Part shown: piece by piece, positions 56,367-64,000 of the stretch
Layout: every line of letters starts with the position of its first letter
Numbering within the stretch: position 1 is the first letter of the stretch
DNA from: CADCTB01 sp963768975
Lineage (GTDB): Bacteria; Actinomycetota; Acidimicrobiia; Acidimicrobiales; AC-14
Length of the DNA stretch: 64,000 nt
Direction of reading: 5' to 3'
Assembly (NCBI GenBank): GCA_963768975.1
Contig: CAVYKB010000020.1
Location: 124,001 to 188,000, forward strand
Notes under the pieces: model-generated
Databases searched by the model: none
The model's input: only the letters and a program-made list of their open reading frames with translations
What the model was told of the DNA's origin: nothing
Position numbers and translations under genes: made by a program

Positions 56367-58041
56367 CACTGCTGCTCAGAAGTTCGGCAACGTACGCATC
56401 ACCTTCCTCGGCGGCCTGGGCGAGATCGGACGCAACTGCGCCTGCATCGAGCAGGACGGCCGCATCATGATCCTGGACTGCGGCCTGATGTTCCCCGACG
56501 CCGAGATGCCCGGCGTCGACCTGGTCCTGCCCGACTTCACCTACCTGCGCCAGAACGCCGAACGGGTCGAGGGCTGCATCCTCACCCACGGCCACGAGGA
56601 CCACATCGGCGCCCTCGGGTTCCTGCTGCGCGACCTGTCGTTCCCGATCTATGGGTCCGCCCTCACCCTTGGGCTGGCCAAGAACCGCATCGAGGAAGCC
56701 GGGATGCTGGGGCGGACCAAGCTCATCCCTGTCATCGACGGCGAGCGCCGGCGCATCGGCCCGTTCGACTGCGAGTTCATCCCCGTCACCCACTCGGTGC
56801 CCCACGGGTTCGCCACCGCGTTCCACACGCCCCAGGGCGTGATCCTGCACTCGGGCGACTTCAAGCTCGACCTGACCCCGGTCGACGGCCGGGTCACCGA
56901 CCTGGCTCGCATCGGCGCCATCGCCAAGGAGTCTGGGATCCGGCTGCTGCTGGCCGACTCCACCAACGCCGAGGAGCCGGGGCACACCGTCAGCGAGCGC
57001 AGCGTCGGCACGGTGCTGCGAGAGCTGTTCGCGGCCAACGTGGGCAAGCGCATCATCACCGCCTGCTTCGCCAGCCACATCCACCGCGTCCAGCAGATCG
57101 CCGACGCAGCTGTCGCCAACGGCCGCACCATCGCCACTTTGGGCCGGTCGATGATGAAGAACGTGGCCCTGGCCCGAGAGATGGGCCTGCTCCACATCCC
57201 CGACGGGTCCCTCGTCGACATCGAGAAGATCGACCAGTTCGAGCCCGGCAAGGTCTGCGTGATCTCCACCGGCTCTCAGGGCGAGCCCATGTCGGCCCTC
57301 TCGCTCATGGCCGCCGGCGAGAACAAGTGGCTGAAGCTCACCGAGGACGACGTCGTCATCCTCAGCGCCCATGCCATTCCGGGCAACGAGTACAGCGTCA
57401 ACAAGGTCATCGACGGTCTGTACCGCCTGGGGGCGGAGGTCGTGCACTCCGGCGTGGCCGACGTCCACGTCACCGGCCACGCCATGGCCGGCGAGCTGAA
57501 GACCCTGCTGTCGATTGCCAAGCCCGAGCACTTCATCCCCGTCCACGGGGAATTCCGCCACCTCACCCACCACGCCCGGCTGGCCATGGAGATGGGCGTG
57601 GCCACCGCCAACGTGCTGCTGGCCGAGGACGGCGATGTCGTCGAGCTGACCGAGAAGGGTCTCGACTTCGTCGACTCCGTTCCGTCTGGCTACCTGTACG
57701 TCGACGGCATCGTGGGCGACGTGGGCCACGGCGTGCTCCGTGACCGCAAGGTGCTGGCCGAGGAGGGCGTCATCGTGGTGGTCGTCGCCGTCGACGCCAC
57801 TTCCGGCGAGATCCTCACCGGCCCGGAGATCATCACCCGGGGCTGGGTCCACGCCCCCGAGGCCGAGGACCTGCTCGAGGAGGCCCGCCAGCGGGTCACC
57901 GAGGCCCTGGAGCACTCCACCGACGCCGGCAACCTGGACTTCGACACGTTGAAGCGCCAGATCCGCCAGGCGCTCGGCCGCTTCGTGAACGAGAAGACCA
58001 AGCGCCGGCCGATGATCGTGCCCGTCGTGATGGAGGCGTAG
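56359..58041 (+). CDS. rnj: ribonuclease J
   Basis: A 560-residue metallo-beta-lactamase/beta-CASP nuclease with 5'-3' exo- and endonuclease roles. MBL core: FLGGLGEIGRNCACIE, the metal motif HGHEDH (77-82), PVTHSVPHGFA and LHSGDFKLD. Beta-CASP: ITACFASHIHRVQQIADAA, VISTGSQGEPMSAL and VHVTGHAMAGEL, HGEFRHL. The C-terminal domain (about 460-560) is present. ATG 56359 lies inside the dapA end. Confidence 0.95.
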   Translation: MADTAAQKFGNVRITFLGGLGEIGRNCACIEQDGRIMILDCGLMFPDAEMPGVDLVLPDFTYLRQNAERVEGCILTHGHEDHIGALGFLLRDLSFPIYGSALTLGLAKNRIEEAGMLGRTKLIPVIDGERRRIGPFDCEFIPVTHSVPHGFATAFHTPQGVILHSGDFKLDLTPVDGRVTDLARIGAIAKESGIRLLLADSTNAEEPGHTVSERSVGTVLRELFAANVGKRIITACFASHIHRVQQIADAAVANGRTIATLGRSMMKNVALAREMGLLHIPDGSLVDIEKIDQFEPGKVCVISTGSQGEPMSALSLMAAGENKWLKLTEDDVVILSAHAIPGNEYSVNKVIDGLYRLGAEVVHSGVADVHVTGHAMAGELKTLLSIAKPEHFIPVHGEFRHLTHHARLAMEMGVATANVLLAEDGDVVELTEKGLDFVDSVPSGYLYVDGIVGDVGHGVLRDRKVLAEEGVIVVVVAVDATSGEILTGPEIITRGWVHAPEAEDLLEEARQRVTEALEHSTDAGNLDFDTLKRQIRQALGRFVNEKTKRRPMIVPVVMEA

Positions 58042-58048
58042 TTTTCGA

Positions 58049-58114
58049 TGGCGGGCACCCGGGTCCTTTGGACCACGCCCGCCACGTGCCGATGGGGGCC
58101 CCTGCCCCATCGGC
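58049..58114. terminator. two stacked hairpins between convergent genes
   Basis: First hairpin 58049-58084: TGGCGGGC / GCCCGCCA with inner GGTCC-ttt-GGACC. Second 58088-58114: GCCGATGGGG / CCCCATCGGC with a 7-nt loop. They fill the gap between rnj and the convergent methyltransferase gene. Confidence 0.65.
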
Positions 58115-58148
58115 GTCCCGCGTGCCGCGTTGGGCGTGCGAACCGGGC

Positions 58149-59207
58149 TCAGGGGCGCATGGCGTAGAGGCGGAAGAACCCGCCGTCGACGTCGAGCACG
58201 TCAACGGCGCGAAACCCGGCCTGCAGGCCGAGGTCGCGCACCGTGGACTCCCGGATGACGGTGCCGATCGCCGCCGAGGGCTGCTCGGCCATGGCCGCCG
58301 GCAGGCAGTGGGTGATGCTCCAGCCGTACATCATCCGCTCGAGGTCGTCGCCCGGGGCGGTGAACGCCGGCGCCACCGCCTCGTCGGCCACCATGAGCAC
58401 GCCGTCGCCGGCCAGGGCGGCGCGGGCGGCGGCCAGGACCTCCACCGGTCTGGCCAGGTCGTGGAGCGCCTCGAGAAGGGTGACCACGTCGAAGGGGCCG
58501 GCGGCGGCCAGGGTGCCGGCGTCGGCGCACTCGAATCGGACGTCGACCCCATGCTCGCCGGCGGCGGCCCGGGCCTCGGCGATGGACGGCTCGTCGCTGT
58601 CGATGCCCCAGACGTCGGCGCCGGGGTAGGCGCGGGCGACGGCGATCGTCGACCACCCCTGCCCGCACCCGATGTCGGCCAGCCGCCCGCCGGCCGCCAG
58701 CCGCTCGACCGCCGGCCCCGCCGCCGGCAGCCACTCCTCCACCAACGCGGTGGTGAACGCCGGCCGGTTGATGGCGCCCTGACCCCGGCGGAACTCGGCC
58801 CCGTAGCGGGCGTAGGGCACGCCGGCGCCGGTGCGGTAGGCGGCCACGACGTCGTCCAGCGCGGCGGCAATGCCGACCACCAGGCCGGCGAGGGGCGCCA
58901 GGTGGTCAAGGGCGAGCGGGTCGGCCACCACCCCCACGTGGGCCTCCGGCAGCGTGTACCGCCGGGCGCCGGCCTCGGCCGTCACGTCGTCGACCGTGAG
59001 GACGCCGGCGACGGCCTGCTGCTCCAGCCACTCCTGGGCGTAGCGGGGGGCGATGCCGGCGCCGGCGGCCAGCTCGGCCACGGTGCCGGCGCCGGCGCGC
59101 AGGGCGTCGTAGAGGCCCAGGCGAGTGCCCAGGTGAATGCCGAAGAGCTCCAGGGCGCCGATGGCGGCGTCGAGTACCCGCTGGTCGAGCGCGATCGTGC
59201 TGGTCAT
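58149..59207 (-). CDS. class I SAM-dependent methyltransferase with N-terminal winged helix
   Basis: A 352-residue protein. The N-terminal ~90 residues (ALELFGIHLGTRLGLYDALR, APRYAQEWLEQQAVAGVL) look like a dimerisation/winged-helix module as in Rv2258c-type enzymes. The methyltransferase domain has LADIGCGQGWSTIAVARAYP (SAM motif I), VWGIDSDEPSIAEAR and DVVTLLEALHDLARP. The substrate is unknown. ATG 59207 follows GGGAGGGA; the frame to 59243 lacks support. It is divergent from an FAD oxidoreductase, possibly a functional pair. Confidence 0.85.
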   Translation of the reverse strand: MTSTIALDQRVLDAAIGALELFGIHLGTRLGLYDALRAGAGTVAELAAGAGIAPRYAQEWLEQQAVAGVLTVDDVTAEAGARRYTLPEAHVGVVADPLALDHLAPLAGLVVGIAAALDDVVAAYRTGAGVPYARYGAEFRRGQGAINRPAFTTALVEEWLPAAGPAVERLAAGGRLADIGCGQGWSTIAVARAYPGADVWGIDSDEPSIAEARAAAGEHGVDVRFECADAGTLAAAGPFDVVTLLEALHDLARPVEVLAAARAALAGDGVLMVADEAVAPAFTAPGDDLERMMYGWSITHCLPAAMAEQPSAAIGTVIRESTVRDLGLQAGFRAVDVLDVDGGFFRLYAMRP

Positions 59208-59305
59208 GGCGGCGGTCCCTCCCGTGATTGTTGTGCGGCACACTTTGGCCTGCGCCGGCCTCGCCGTCGTGCCAAGATCGCCCGCTTCGGGAGAAGGAGG
59301 ACGGA

Positions 59306-60685
59306 ATGACGGATATGGCGACGTTCGACCTGGCTGGTTTCCGCGGCCCGGTGTTGCGGCCGGACGACAGCGGGTACGACGAGGCGCGCAAGGTGTTCAA
59401 CGGGATGATCGACCGCCGGCCGGCGTTGATCGGCCGGTGCACCGACGCGGATGACGTCGTCGTCCTGGTCAACCTGGCACGCGAGAGCCACCTGCCGATC
59501 TCGATCTACGGCGGCGGGCACGGGGTCACCGGCTCGGCCGTCGTCGATGCCGGCATCTGCTGCGACATGCGGGGCATGAAGGGGATCACGGTCGACACCG
59601 AGGCCCGCACCGTCCGGGCCGAGGCCGGGTTGACCTGGGGCGAGTTCGACGCCGCCACCCAGGAGCACGGCCTGGCCGTCACCGGCGGGCGGGTCTCGGA
59701 CACCGGGATCGCCGGCCTTACCCTGGGGAGCGGGAGCGGGTGGCTCGAGCGCAAGTTCGGTTTCGTGTGCGACAACATGGTCGCTGCCGAGGTGGTCACC
59801 GCCGACGGCCGCAAGGTGATGGCCTCCGATGACGAGAACCCGGACCTGTTCTGGGGACTGCGGGGCGGCGGCGGCAATTTCGGGGTGGTCACCGCCTTTC
59901 ACCTGCGCCTTCACCCGGTCGGCCCGATCATCCTCGGCGGGATGATCATCTGGCCAGCAGCGATGGCCGGCGACGTCGTCCGCTTCTACCGGGACTTCAT
60001 GACCGGCGCCGCCGACGAGATCGGCGGGGCGCTGGCGTTCATCACCGCCCCGCCGGCGCCGTTCGTGCCCGAGCCCGTCCGAGGTCAGCCGGTCGTGGGC
60101 GCCATCGTCACCTATGCCGGCCCGATCGAGGAGGGTGAGGAAGCGCTGCGGCCGATCCGCGAATTCGGCCCGCCCGGGGTCGACATCGTCCAGCCCATGC
60201 CCTATGTGGCCGTCCAGCGGATGATCGACGAGGGCAACCCCAAGGGCATGCATCACTACTGGAGCGCCGACTTCCTGGCCGGCCTGCCGGATGAGGCCGT
60301 CGACGTGTTGGTGGAGCACGCCACCCGTCCGGTGTCGCCGCTCTCGCAGATGTTGCTGGTCCCCGGTGGTGGCGCCATCGCCCGGGTCGACGACGACGCC
60401 ACCGCCTTCGGCCAGCGCGACGCCCCGTGGAACGTCCACTTCCTGTCGATGTGGCCCGACCCGGCCGACAGCGAGCGGAACATCGCCTACAACCGGGCCA
60501 TCGCCGCGGCCATGCAGCCGTGGACGACGGGCCGGGCCTACCTCAACTTCATCGGCGACGAGGGGCTGGGGCGGGTGGAGGCCGCGTACGGGCCCGAGCG
60601 CTACGCCCGGCTCCAGGCGCTGAAGGCGACGTGGGACCCGACGAACCTGTTCCGCCACAACCAGAACATCCCGCCGGCCGCGTAG
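59306..60685 (+). CDS. FAD-binding oxidoreductase, BBE/FAD-linked oxidase type
   Basis: A 459-residue flavoenzyme. AAGGAGG precedes ATG 59306. The FAD domain has ISIYGGGHGVTGSAVVDAGI, where the His is the expected 8-alpha attachment residue, GGRVSDTGIAGLTLGSGSGW and CDNMVAAEVVTADG. The Cys for bicovalent attachment is absent. The C-terminus has AYLNFIGDEGLGRVEAAYGPERYARLQALK and WDPTNLFRHNQNIPP, the berberine-bridge-enzyme tail. It oxidises an alcohol, amine or sugar of unknown identity. Confidence 0.9.
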   Translation: MTDMATFDLAGFRGPVLRPDDSGYDEARKVFNGMIDRRPALIGRCTDADDVVVLVNLARESHLPISIYGGGHGVTGSAVVDAGICCDMRGMKGITVDTEARTVRAEAGLTWGEFDAATQEHGLAVTGGRVSDTGIAGLTLGSGSGWLERKFGFVCDNMVAAEVVTADGRKVMASDDENPDLFWGLRGGGGNFGVVTAFHLRLHPVGPIILGGMIIWPAAMAGDVVRFYRDFMTGAADEIGGALAFITAPPAPFVPEPVRGQPVVGAIVTYAGPIEEGEEALRPIREFGPPGVDIVQPMPYVAVQRMIDEGNPKGMHHYWSADFLAGLPDEAVDVLVEHATRPVSPLSQMLLVPGGGAIARVDDDATAFGQRDAPWNVHFLSMWPDPADSERNIAYNRAIAAAMQPWTTGRAYLNFIGDEGLGRVEAAYGPERYARLQALKATWDPTNLFRHNQNIPPAA

Positions 60686-60727
60686 GCGGTCGCCCCGGTA
60701 TGGGGCTGTTGCTGCTGTTGCTGGTGT

Positions 60728-60733
60728 TAGCGT
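60728..60733 (+). promoter_or_regulatory. possible -10 box (TAGCGT) for ftsK
   Basis: TAGCGT with a 10-nt gap to GTG 60744, longer than elsewhere; it sits inside a CTG/TTG run (60706-60737). Confidence 0.35.
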
Positions 60734-60743
60734 TGTTGCCACT

Positions 60744-63104
60744 GTGGCCACTAGACCGGCGACCAAGAAGGCGGCGCCCGCCAAGAAGGCGGCCACCCGG
60801 AAACCTGCGGCCAGGAAAGCGGTCGCGGGCGCCCGGACCAGGCCCGCGCCCAAGCCGCCGGCACGCCCGCCGAAGCAGAAGGGCCCGCGCCTCGGCGGCC
60901 ACGGCTACGACGTCGCCGGCCTGCTGCTCCTCCTGCTGGCGCTGGTCACTGCGCTCTCGGTGTATGCCGACCTGGCCGGCCCTGCGGGCCGGGCCATCGC
61001 CGATGGGGCCGGCGTCGTCCTCGGCTACGGCCGCTGGGCCCTGCCGTTCCTCTTTGCCGCCGCCGGCGGGATGCTCCTGTGGTGGGAGACGCCGCAGGAG
61101 CCGGCCCGGCTGGCCATCGGCCTGTCCCTGCTGGCGGTGGCCGGCTGCGGGCTCGTCCACCTGGCCACCGACGGTCCGGCGTGGAGCGCCACCGCCGCCG
61201 AACTGCGGTCCTCGGGCGGGATCGTGGGCACGCTGGCCGCCGACCCCCTGCGCTCAGTCCTGGCCGGCGCCGGCGCCGGCGCGGTGCTCCTGACCGTCGT
61301 GGGTGTCGCCACCCTGGTCCTGGCCCGCACGACCGTGCGCACCGCCACCAGCCAGGCCGGCGGCGCCGCCCGCCGCGGCGGACAGGCCCTGGCCGCGCTG
61401 GGGAACCGGCTCACCGAGCTGCGGCCGCCGCCCCTTCCGGCCGTCCCCGAGGCCGAGCCCGAGGTCGAGCCGCCGGCGCTGAAAAGCCCCGCCATTCCCA
61501 AGGAGGTCATGGCACCCCTGCCCGTGACCTCCATCGAGATCACCCTGCCGCCCACGCCCACCGAGCCTCCCGCCCAGGCGCCCGAGCAGCTGGCCATCGA
61601 CGTCGGCCCCGCCGGAGAGCACGGAGTCTCAGAGAAGCAAGGTGCCTGGAAGCTGCCGCCGCTTTCCTTGTTGAAGCGGGGCAAGGCCCAGGAGATCGAC
61701 CACGCCCTGGTCGAGGCCGAGGGCCGCACGCTCGAGCGGGCGCTGGCCGCCCACGGGGTCGACACCGCCCTGGTCGGCATGACCGTCGGCCCCACCGTCA
61801 CCCGCTACGAGCTGGCCCTCGGCCCGGGCGTGAAGGTGGCCCGGGTCACCAACCTCCACAAGGACATCGCCTACGCCATGGCGTCGGCCGACGTCCGTAT
61901 CCTCGCCCCCATCCCCGGCCGGTCGGCCATCGGCGTCGAGGTGCCCAACAAGCAGCGCCAGCTCGTCCTGGTCGGCGACATCCTCGGATCACCCGAGGCC
62001 CACAAGGCCACCCACCCCTTGGAGGTGGCCGTCGGTCGCGACATCGCCGGCCGGCCCATCCTGGTCAACCTGGCCGAGGCTCCCCACATCCTCATCGCCG
62101 GCGCCACCGGCGCCGGCAAGTCGTCCTGCCTCAATTCGCTCCTGACCTCGATCCTCGTCAAATCCACCCCCGACCAGGTGCGATTGATCCTCGTCGACCC
62201 CAAGCGGGTGGAGATGGGCCAGTACAACGGCCTGCCTCACCTGCTCACCCAGGTGGTGGTCAATCCCAAGAAGGCGGCCAACGCCCTGTCATGGGCCGTC
62301 CACGAGATGGAGCGCCGCTACGACCTGCTGGCCGAGGTCGGTGTGCGTGACATCGGGGGCTACAACGCCGCCTACGACCGGGGCGACCTGCAACCGGACC
62401 CGGGCAGCGACGTCACCTACCACCGGCTGCCCTTCATCCTGCTGGTGGTCGACGAGCTGAACGACCTGATGATGGTCGCCGCCCGCGACGTGGAGGAGTC
62501 CATCTGCCGTATCGCCCAGATGGCGCGGGCGGTCGGCATCCACCTGGTCATCGCCACCCAGCGGCCCTCCGTCGACGTCATCACCGGCGTCATCAAGGCC
62601 AACGTGCCCTCCCGCCTGGCCTTCGCCGTCAGCTCGGCCACCGACAGCCGGGTCATCCTGGACCAGGTCGGTGCCGAGCGCCTGGTCGGCCAGGGCGACA
62701 TGCTCCTGGCCATCGCCTCCTCCAGCAGCCCCATGCGGGTGCAGGGCGCCTGGGTGGGCGAGGACGAGGTCCGCAAGGTGGTGGCCTTCTGGCGCCGGCA
62801 GCAGGACAAGCCGTCCTACGTCGAGGGCGTGGAGGGCGACGAGCCCAGCGGCACGTTTGACGGTGGCGGTGGCAACCACGAGGACGACGACGACATGCTG
62901 GAGCAGGCCATGGAGCTGGTGGTGCGCTCCCAGCTGGGGTCGACGTCGATGCTCCAGCGCAAGCTGCGCCTCGGGTTCGCCCGGGCCGGGCGGCTCATGG
63001 ATCTGCTGGAGCAGCGGGGCGTAGTGGGTCCCTCGGAGGGATCCAAGGCCCGTGCCGTGCTGATGACGCCCGAAGAATTGGATGAATTGAAGGGTCGGGC
63101 TTAG
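60744..63104 (+). CDS. ftsK: DNA translocase FtsK/SpoIIIE
   Basis: A 786-residue chromosome pump at the septum. A Lys/Pro/Ala-rich tail (1-50) leads to four membrane helices (about 55-205), a Pro linker, the alpha/beta core (GPTVTRYELALGPGVKVARV, ADVRILAPIPGRSAIGVEVPN), Walker A AGATGAGKSSCLNS (about 450), Walker B LPFILLVVDELNDLMMVA, and the gamma domain reading DNA polarity sequences at the C-terminus (SMLQRKLRLGFARAGRLMDL). The GTG start is supported by the family layout. Two nearby small genes and rimO follow. Confidence 0.95.
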   Translation: MATRPATKKAAPAKKAATRKPAARKAVAGARTRPAPKPPARPPKQKGPRLGGHGYDVAGLLLLLLALVTALSVYADLAGPAGRAIADGAGVVLGYGRWALPFLFAAAGGMLLWWETPQEPARLAIGLSLLAVAGCGLVHLATDGPAWSATAAELRSSGGIVGTLAADPLRSVLAGAGAGAVLLTVVGVATLVLARTTVRTATSQAGGAARRGGQALAALGNRLTELRPPPLPAVPEAEPEVEPPALKSPAIPKEVMAPLPVTSIEITLPPTPTEPPAQAPEQLAIDVGPAGEHGVSEKQGAWKLPPLSLLKRGKAQEIDHALVEAEGRTLERALAAHGVDTALVGMTVGPTVTRYELALGPGVKVARVTNLHKDIAYAMASADVRILAPIPGRSAIGVEVPNKQRQLVLVGDILGSPEAHKATHPLEVAVGRDIAGRPILVNLAEAPHILIAGATGAGKSSCLNSLLTSILVKSTPDQVRLILVDPKRVEMGQYNGLPHLLTQVVVNPKKAANALSWAVHEMERRYDLLAEVGVRDIGGYNAAYDRGDLQPDPGSDVTYHRLPFILLVVDELNDLMMVAARDVEESICRIAQMARAVGIHLVIATQRPSVDVITGVIKANVPSRLAFAVSSATDSRVILDQVGAERLVGQGDMLLAIASSSSPMRVQGAWVGEDEVRKVVAFWRRQQDKPSYVEGVEGDEPSGTFDGGGGNHEDDDDMLEQAMELVVRSQLGSTSMLQRKLRLGFARAGRLMDLLEQRGVVGPSEGSKARAVLMTPEELDELKGRA

Positions 63105-63108
63105 ACGG

Positions 63109-63150
63109 AAAAAAGACCGGTGACGCCTCCCCATTGAGGCGCCACCGGTC
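63109..63150 (-). terminator. intrinsic terminator of the 106-residue membrane protein gene
   Basis: Arms 63115-63129 and 63136-63150 (GACCGGTGaCGCCTC / GAGGCGcCACCGGTC, one mismatch); on the minus strand the hairpin is followed at once by a T6 run (63114-63109). It also sits just past the ftsK stop. Confidence 0.8.
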
Positions 63151-63171
63151 AGGTTCATTTGCGGGCGGACG

Positions 63172-63495
63172 TTAGGCGGCGATACGCGGGCGCTCGTTGC
63201 GGGTCCGGGTGGTGTCGCCGATCGAGGTCGTCCCGAACCACCCGAGCAGGGCGGACCAGGCGGCGGCCAGCGAGCCGACGACCAGACCGGTGCCGACGGT
63301 GCCCATCCACGCCTCGCGTACGGCCACGCCGAACCCCTCGAACACGGAGTAGTCGAGGGCGAGCGTCATGACGATGCCGAGGATGAAGGTGAACATGGTG
63401 CGGATCCGGTCGAGCCCGGGGACGTTCTCGATGACGAGGTCGGTGACCTTCAGGGCCACCAGACCAAGCAATGTGACGACGGCGAACTCGTACAT
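63172..63495 (-). CDS. small membrane protein, unknown function
   Basis: A 107-residue product from ATG 63495, which has AAAGGAGG 7 nt upstream (a frame to 63528 lacks one). It begins MYEFAVVTLLGLVALKVTDL and has about three hydrophobic segments (5-20, 35-55, 70-95), with basic and Thr-rich ends (TRTRNERPRIAA). No family is recognised. It has its own strong terminator, so it is an independent unit between ftsK and the DUF5679 gene. Confidence 0.68.
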   Translation of the reverse strand: MYEFAVVTLLGLVALKVTDLVIENVPGLDRIRTMFTFILGIVMTLALDYSVFEGFGVAVREAWMGTVGTGLVVGSLAAAWSALLGWFGTTSIGDTTRTRNERPRIAA

Positions 63496-63604
63496 GGAAG
63501 GGCCTCCTTTATCGTTTGAACCTTCCACTCTTTGGACCGCTTTTGATTGAGGAAGGTTTCACCCGGTTTGCTTGCCGGCCCGAGATCTGGGAAAGACTGT
63601 CGGC

Positions 63605-63757
63605 ATGGCCAACTACGAGGGTTACTGCGTCAAGTGCCGCGAGAAGCGGGAGTTCGAGGGCACCGAGGTCGAGCTGGCGAACGGTCGCCGGGCGGCCCAG
63701 GGCGCCTGCCCGACGTGCGGCACCAAGATGAACCGCATGCTCGGCAAGCAGAAGTAG
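63605..63757 (+). CDS. DUF5679 small zinc-ribbon protein
   Basis: A 50-residue protein: NYEGYCVKCREKREFEG with one CxxC, VELANGRRAAQGACPTCGTK with the second, and a basic end RMLGKQK. This matches the short DUF5679 family, a zinc ribbon of unknown role common in high-GC bacteria. AAGACT lies 6 nt before ATG 63605 and may be its -10 box. Confidence 0.83.
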   Translation: MANYEGYCVKCREKREFEGTEVELANGRRAAQGACPTCGTKMNRMLGKQK

Positions 63758-63777
63758 GTCTTTGGTCGGTCTCTGAG

Positions 63778-63825
63778 CCCGAGCGGCCCCCTGAGCGGGT
63801 CGGGCCCGAGCGGCCCCTGAGCGGG
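63778..63825. repeat. short tandem repeat before rimO
   Basis: CCCGAGCGGCCCCCTGAGCGGG (63778-63799, with one extra C) is repeated as CCCGAGCGGCCCCTGAGCGGG (63805-63825), period 27 bp, directly upstream of the rimO -10 box. Confidence 0.6.
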
Positions 63826-63833
63826 GTGGCGAC

Positions 63834-63839
63834 TAGATT
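63834..63839 (+). promoter_or_regulatory. -10 box (TAGATT) for rimO
   Basis: TAGATT followed by 6 nt and GTG 63846. Confidence 0.55.
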
Positions 63840-63845
63840 GGGCGG

Positions 63846-64000
63846 GTGCCGGAGAGCTACTGGGTCGAGACTCTCGGCTGCCCGAAGAACCAGGTCGATT
63901 CCGACAAGCTGACCGGGAAGCTGGTTTCGGAGGGCTTGGCGGCGGCGGCCCGGCCCGAGGACGCCGACCTCGTCGTGGTCAACACGTGCGCCTTCATCGA
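63846..64000 (+). CDS. rimO: ribosomal protein S12 methylthiotransferase RimO, N-terminal part
   Basis: The first 51 codons of a radical-SAM methylthiotransferase, cut by the window end. It begins PESYWVETLGCPKNQVDSDKL in essence, with the first Fe-S Cys in LGCPKNQVDS (RimO-type rather than the TYGCQMN of MiaB) and the second in VVVNTCAFI. RimO after ftsK is a standard actinobacterial order. Confidence 0.9.
   Translation, partial: MPESYWVETLGCPKNQVDSDKLTGKLVSEGLAAAARPEDADLVVVNTCAFI

Noticed and set aside
60700..60760. Short frame starting MGLLLLLLVLALLPLWPL before ftsK
   Set aside because: Produced by a CTG/TTG run, runs out of frame into ftsK, and turns into Arg/Pro-rich shadow sequence.

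Overview
The window is very GC-rich, almost fully coding, and has the gene order of an actinomycetote. The order eno-ftsB-DUF501-ppx, the run comF-hpf-response regulator-secA-prfB-ftsE-ftsX-M23, dapA-rnj-ftsK-rimO, the set phosphomannomutase-Trm112-PGI/PMI-ahcY, MarP, DUF3105, DUF3499 and DUF2079 all point to Actinomycetota. My best guess is an uncultured Acidimicrobiia-like lineage; the class is inference and I cannot test it here. There is no rRNA, tRNA, CRISPR array, prophage or transposase that I can support. Most of the window is chromosomal core with small accessory patches.

Layout. 1-6.5 kb: start of an AI-2E-type permease, a DJ-1/PfpI protein, an operon of a 31-residue hydrophobic peptide, an M48 protease and a secreted protein, an orphan OmpR-type regulator and an Asp-box propeller. 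6.8-13.7 kb: HhH-GPD glycosylase-thiS-thiE, an alpha/beta hydrolase, a membrane protein with an odd structured 3' region, acyl-CoA dehydrogenase, MBL hydrolase and glycogen debranching enzyme. 13.7-25.1 kb: a HELLH lipoprotein, sufC-sufS-sufU, a lipoprotein, an ICL/PEP-mutase enzyme, an MFS exporter, a redoxin, DUF3105, an L,D-transpeptidase, then a second Suf block (sufD-Rieske-sufC) on the other strand. 25.1-29.5 kb: ftsH, DUF3499, CPBP protease, a second L,D-transpeptidase and a zinc-ribbon protein. 29.5-38.3 kb: membrane glycosyltransferases, a GT2, phosphomannomutase, Trm112, PGI/PMI and ahcY. 38.3-49.7 kb: comF, hpf, a LuxR-type regulator, DUF3472-like, DUF2079, secA, prfB, ftsE, ftsX and an EnvC/RipC-like peptidase. 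49.7-64 kb: GNAT, ppx, DUF501, DUF72, ftsB, eno, marP, dapA, rnj, methyltransferase, FAD oxidase, ftsK, two small proteins and the start of rimO.

How the genes work together. Envelope biogenesis and division dominate: secA, ftsEX-M23, ftsB, ftsK, two L,D-transpeptidases, marP, dapA, and mannose-phosphate supply next to membrane glycosyltransferases. Fe-S assembly is split over two oppositely oriented blocks, each with its own SufC, and no SufB is present. Translation and RNA turnover are represented by hpf, prfB, rnj and rimO.

The strongest cross-cutting signal is promoter grammar. About twenty first-in-operon genes have a TANNNT box ending 6-8 nt before their GTG or ATG, which predicts leaderless mRNAs and fixes many starts. 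Other unexplained items are a palindromic intergenic element in three copies (8204, 38278, 49682); a 16-nt anti-16S Shine-Dalgarno stretch followed by a start-stop codon pair and hairpins at 9039-9250; a 104-bp tandem duplication at 18675; and a CTG-start MarP gene behind a 10-codon leader ORF.
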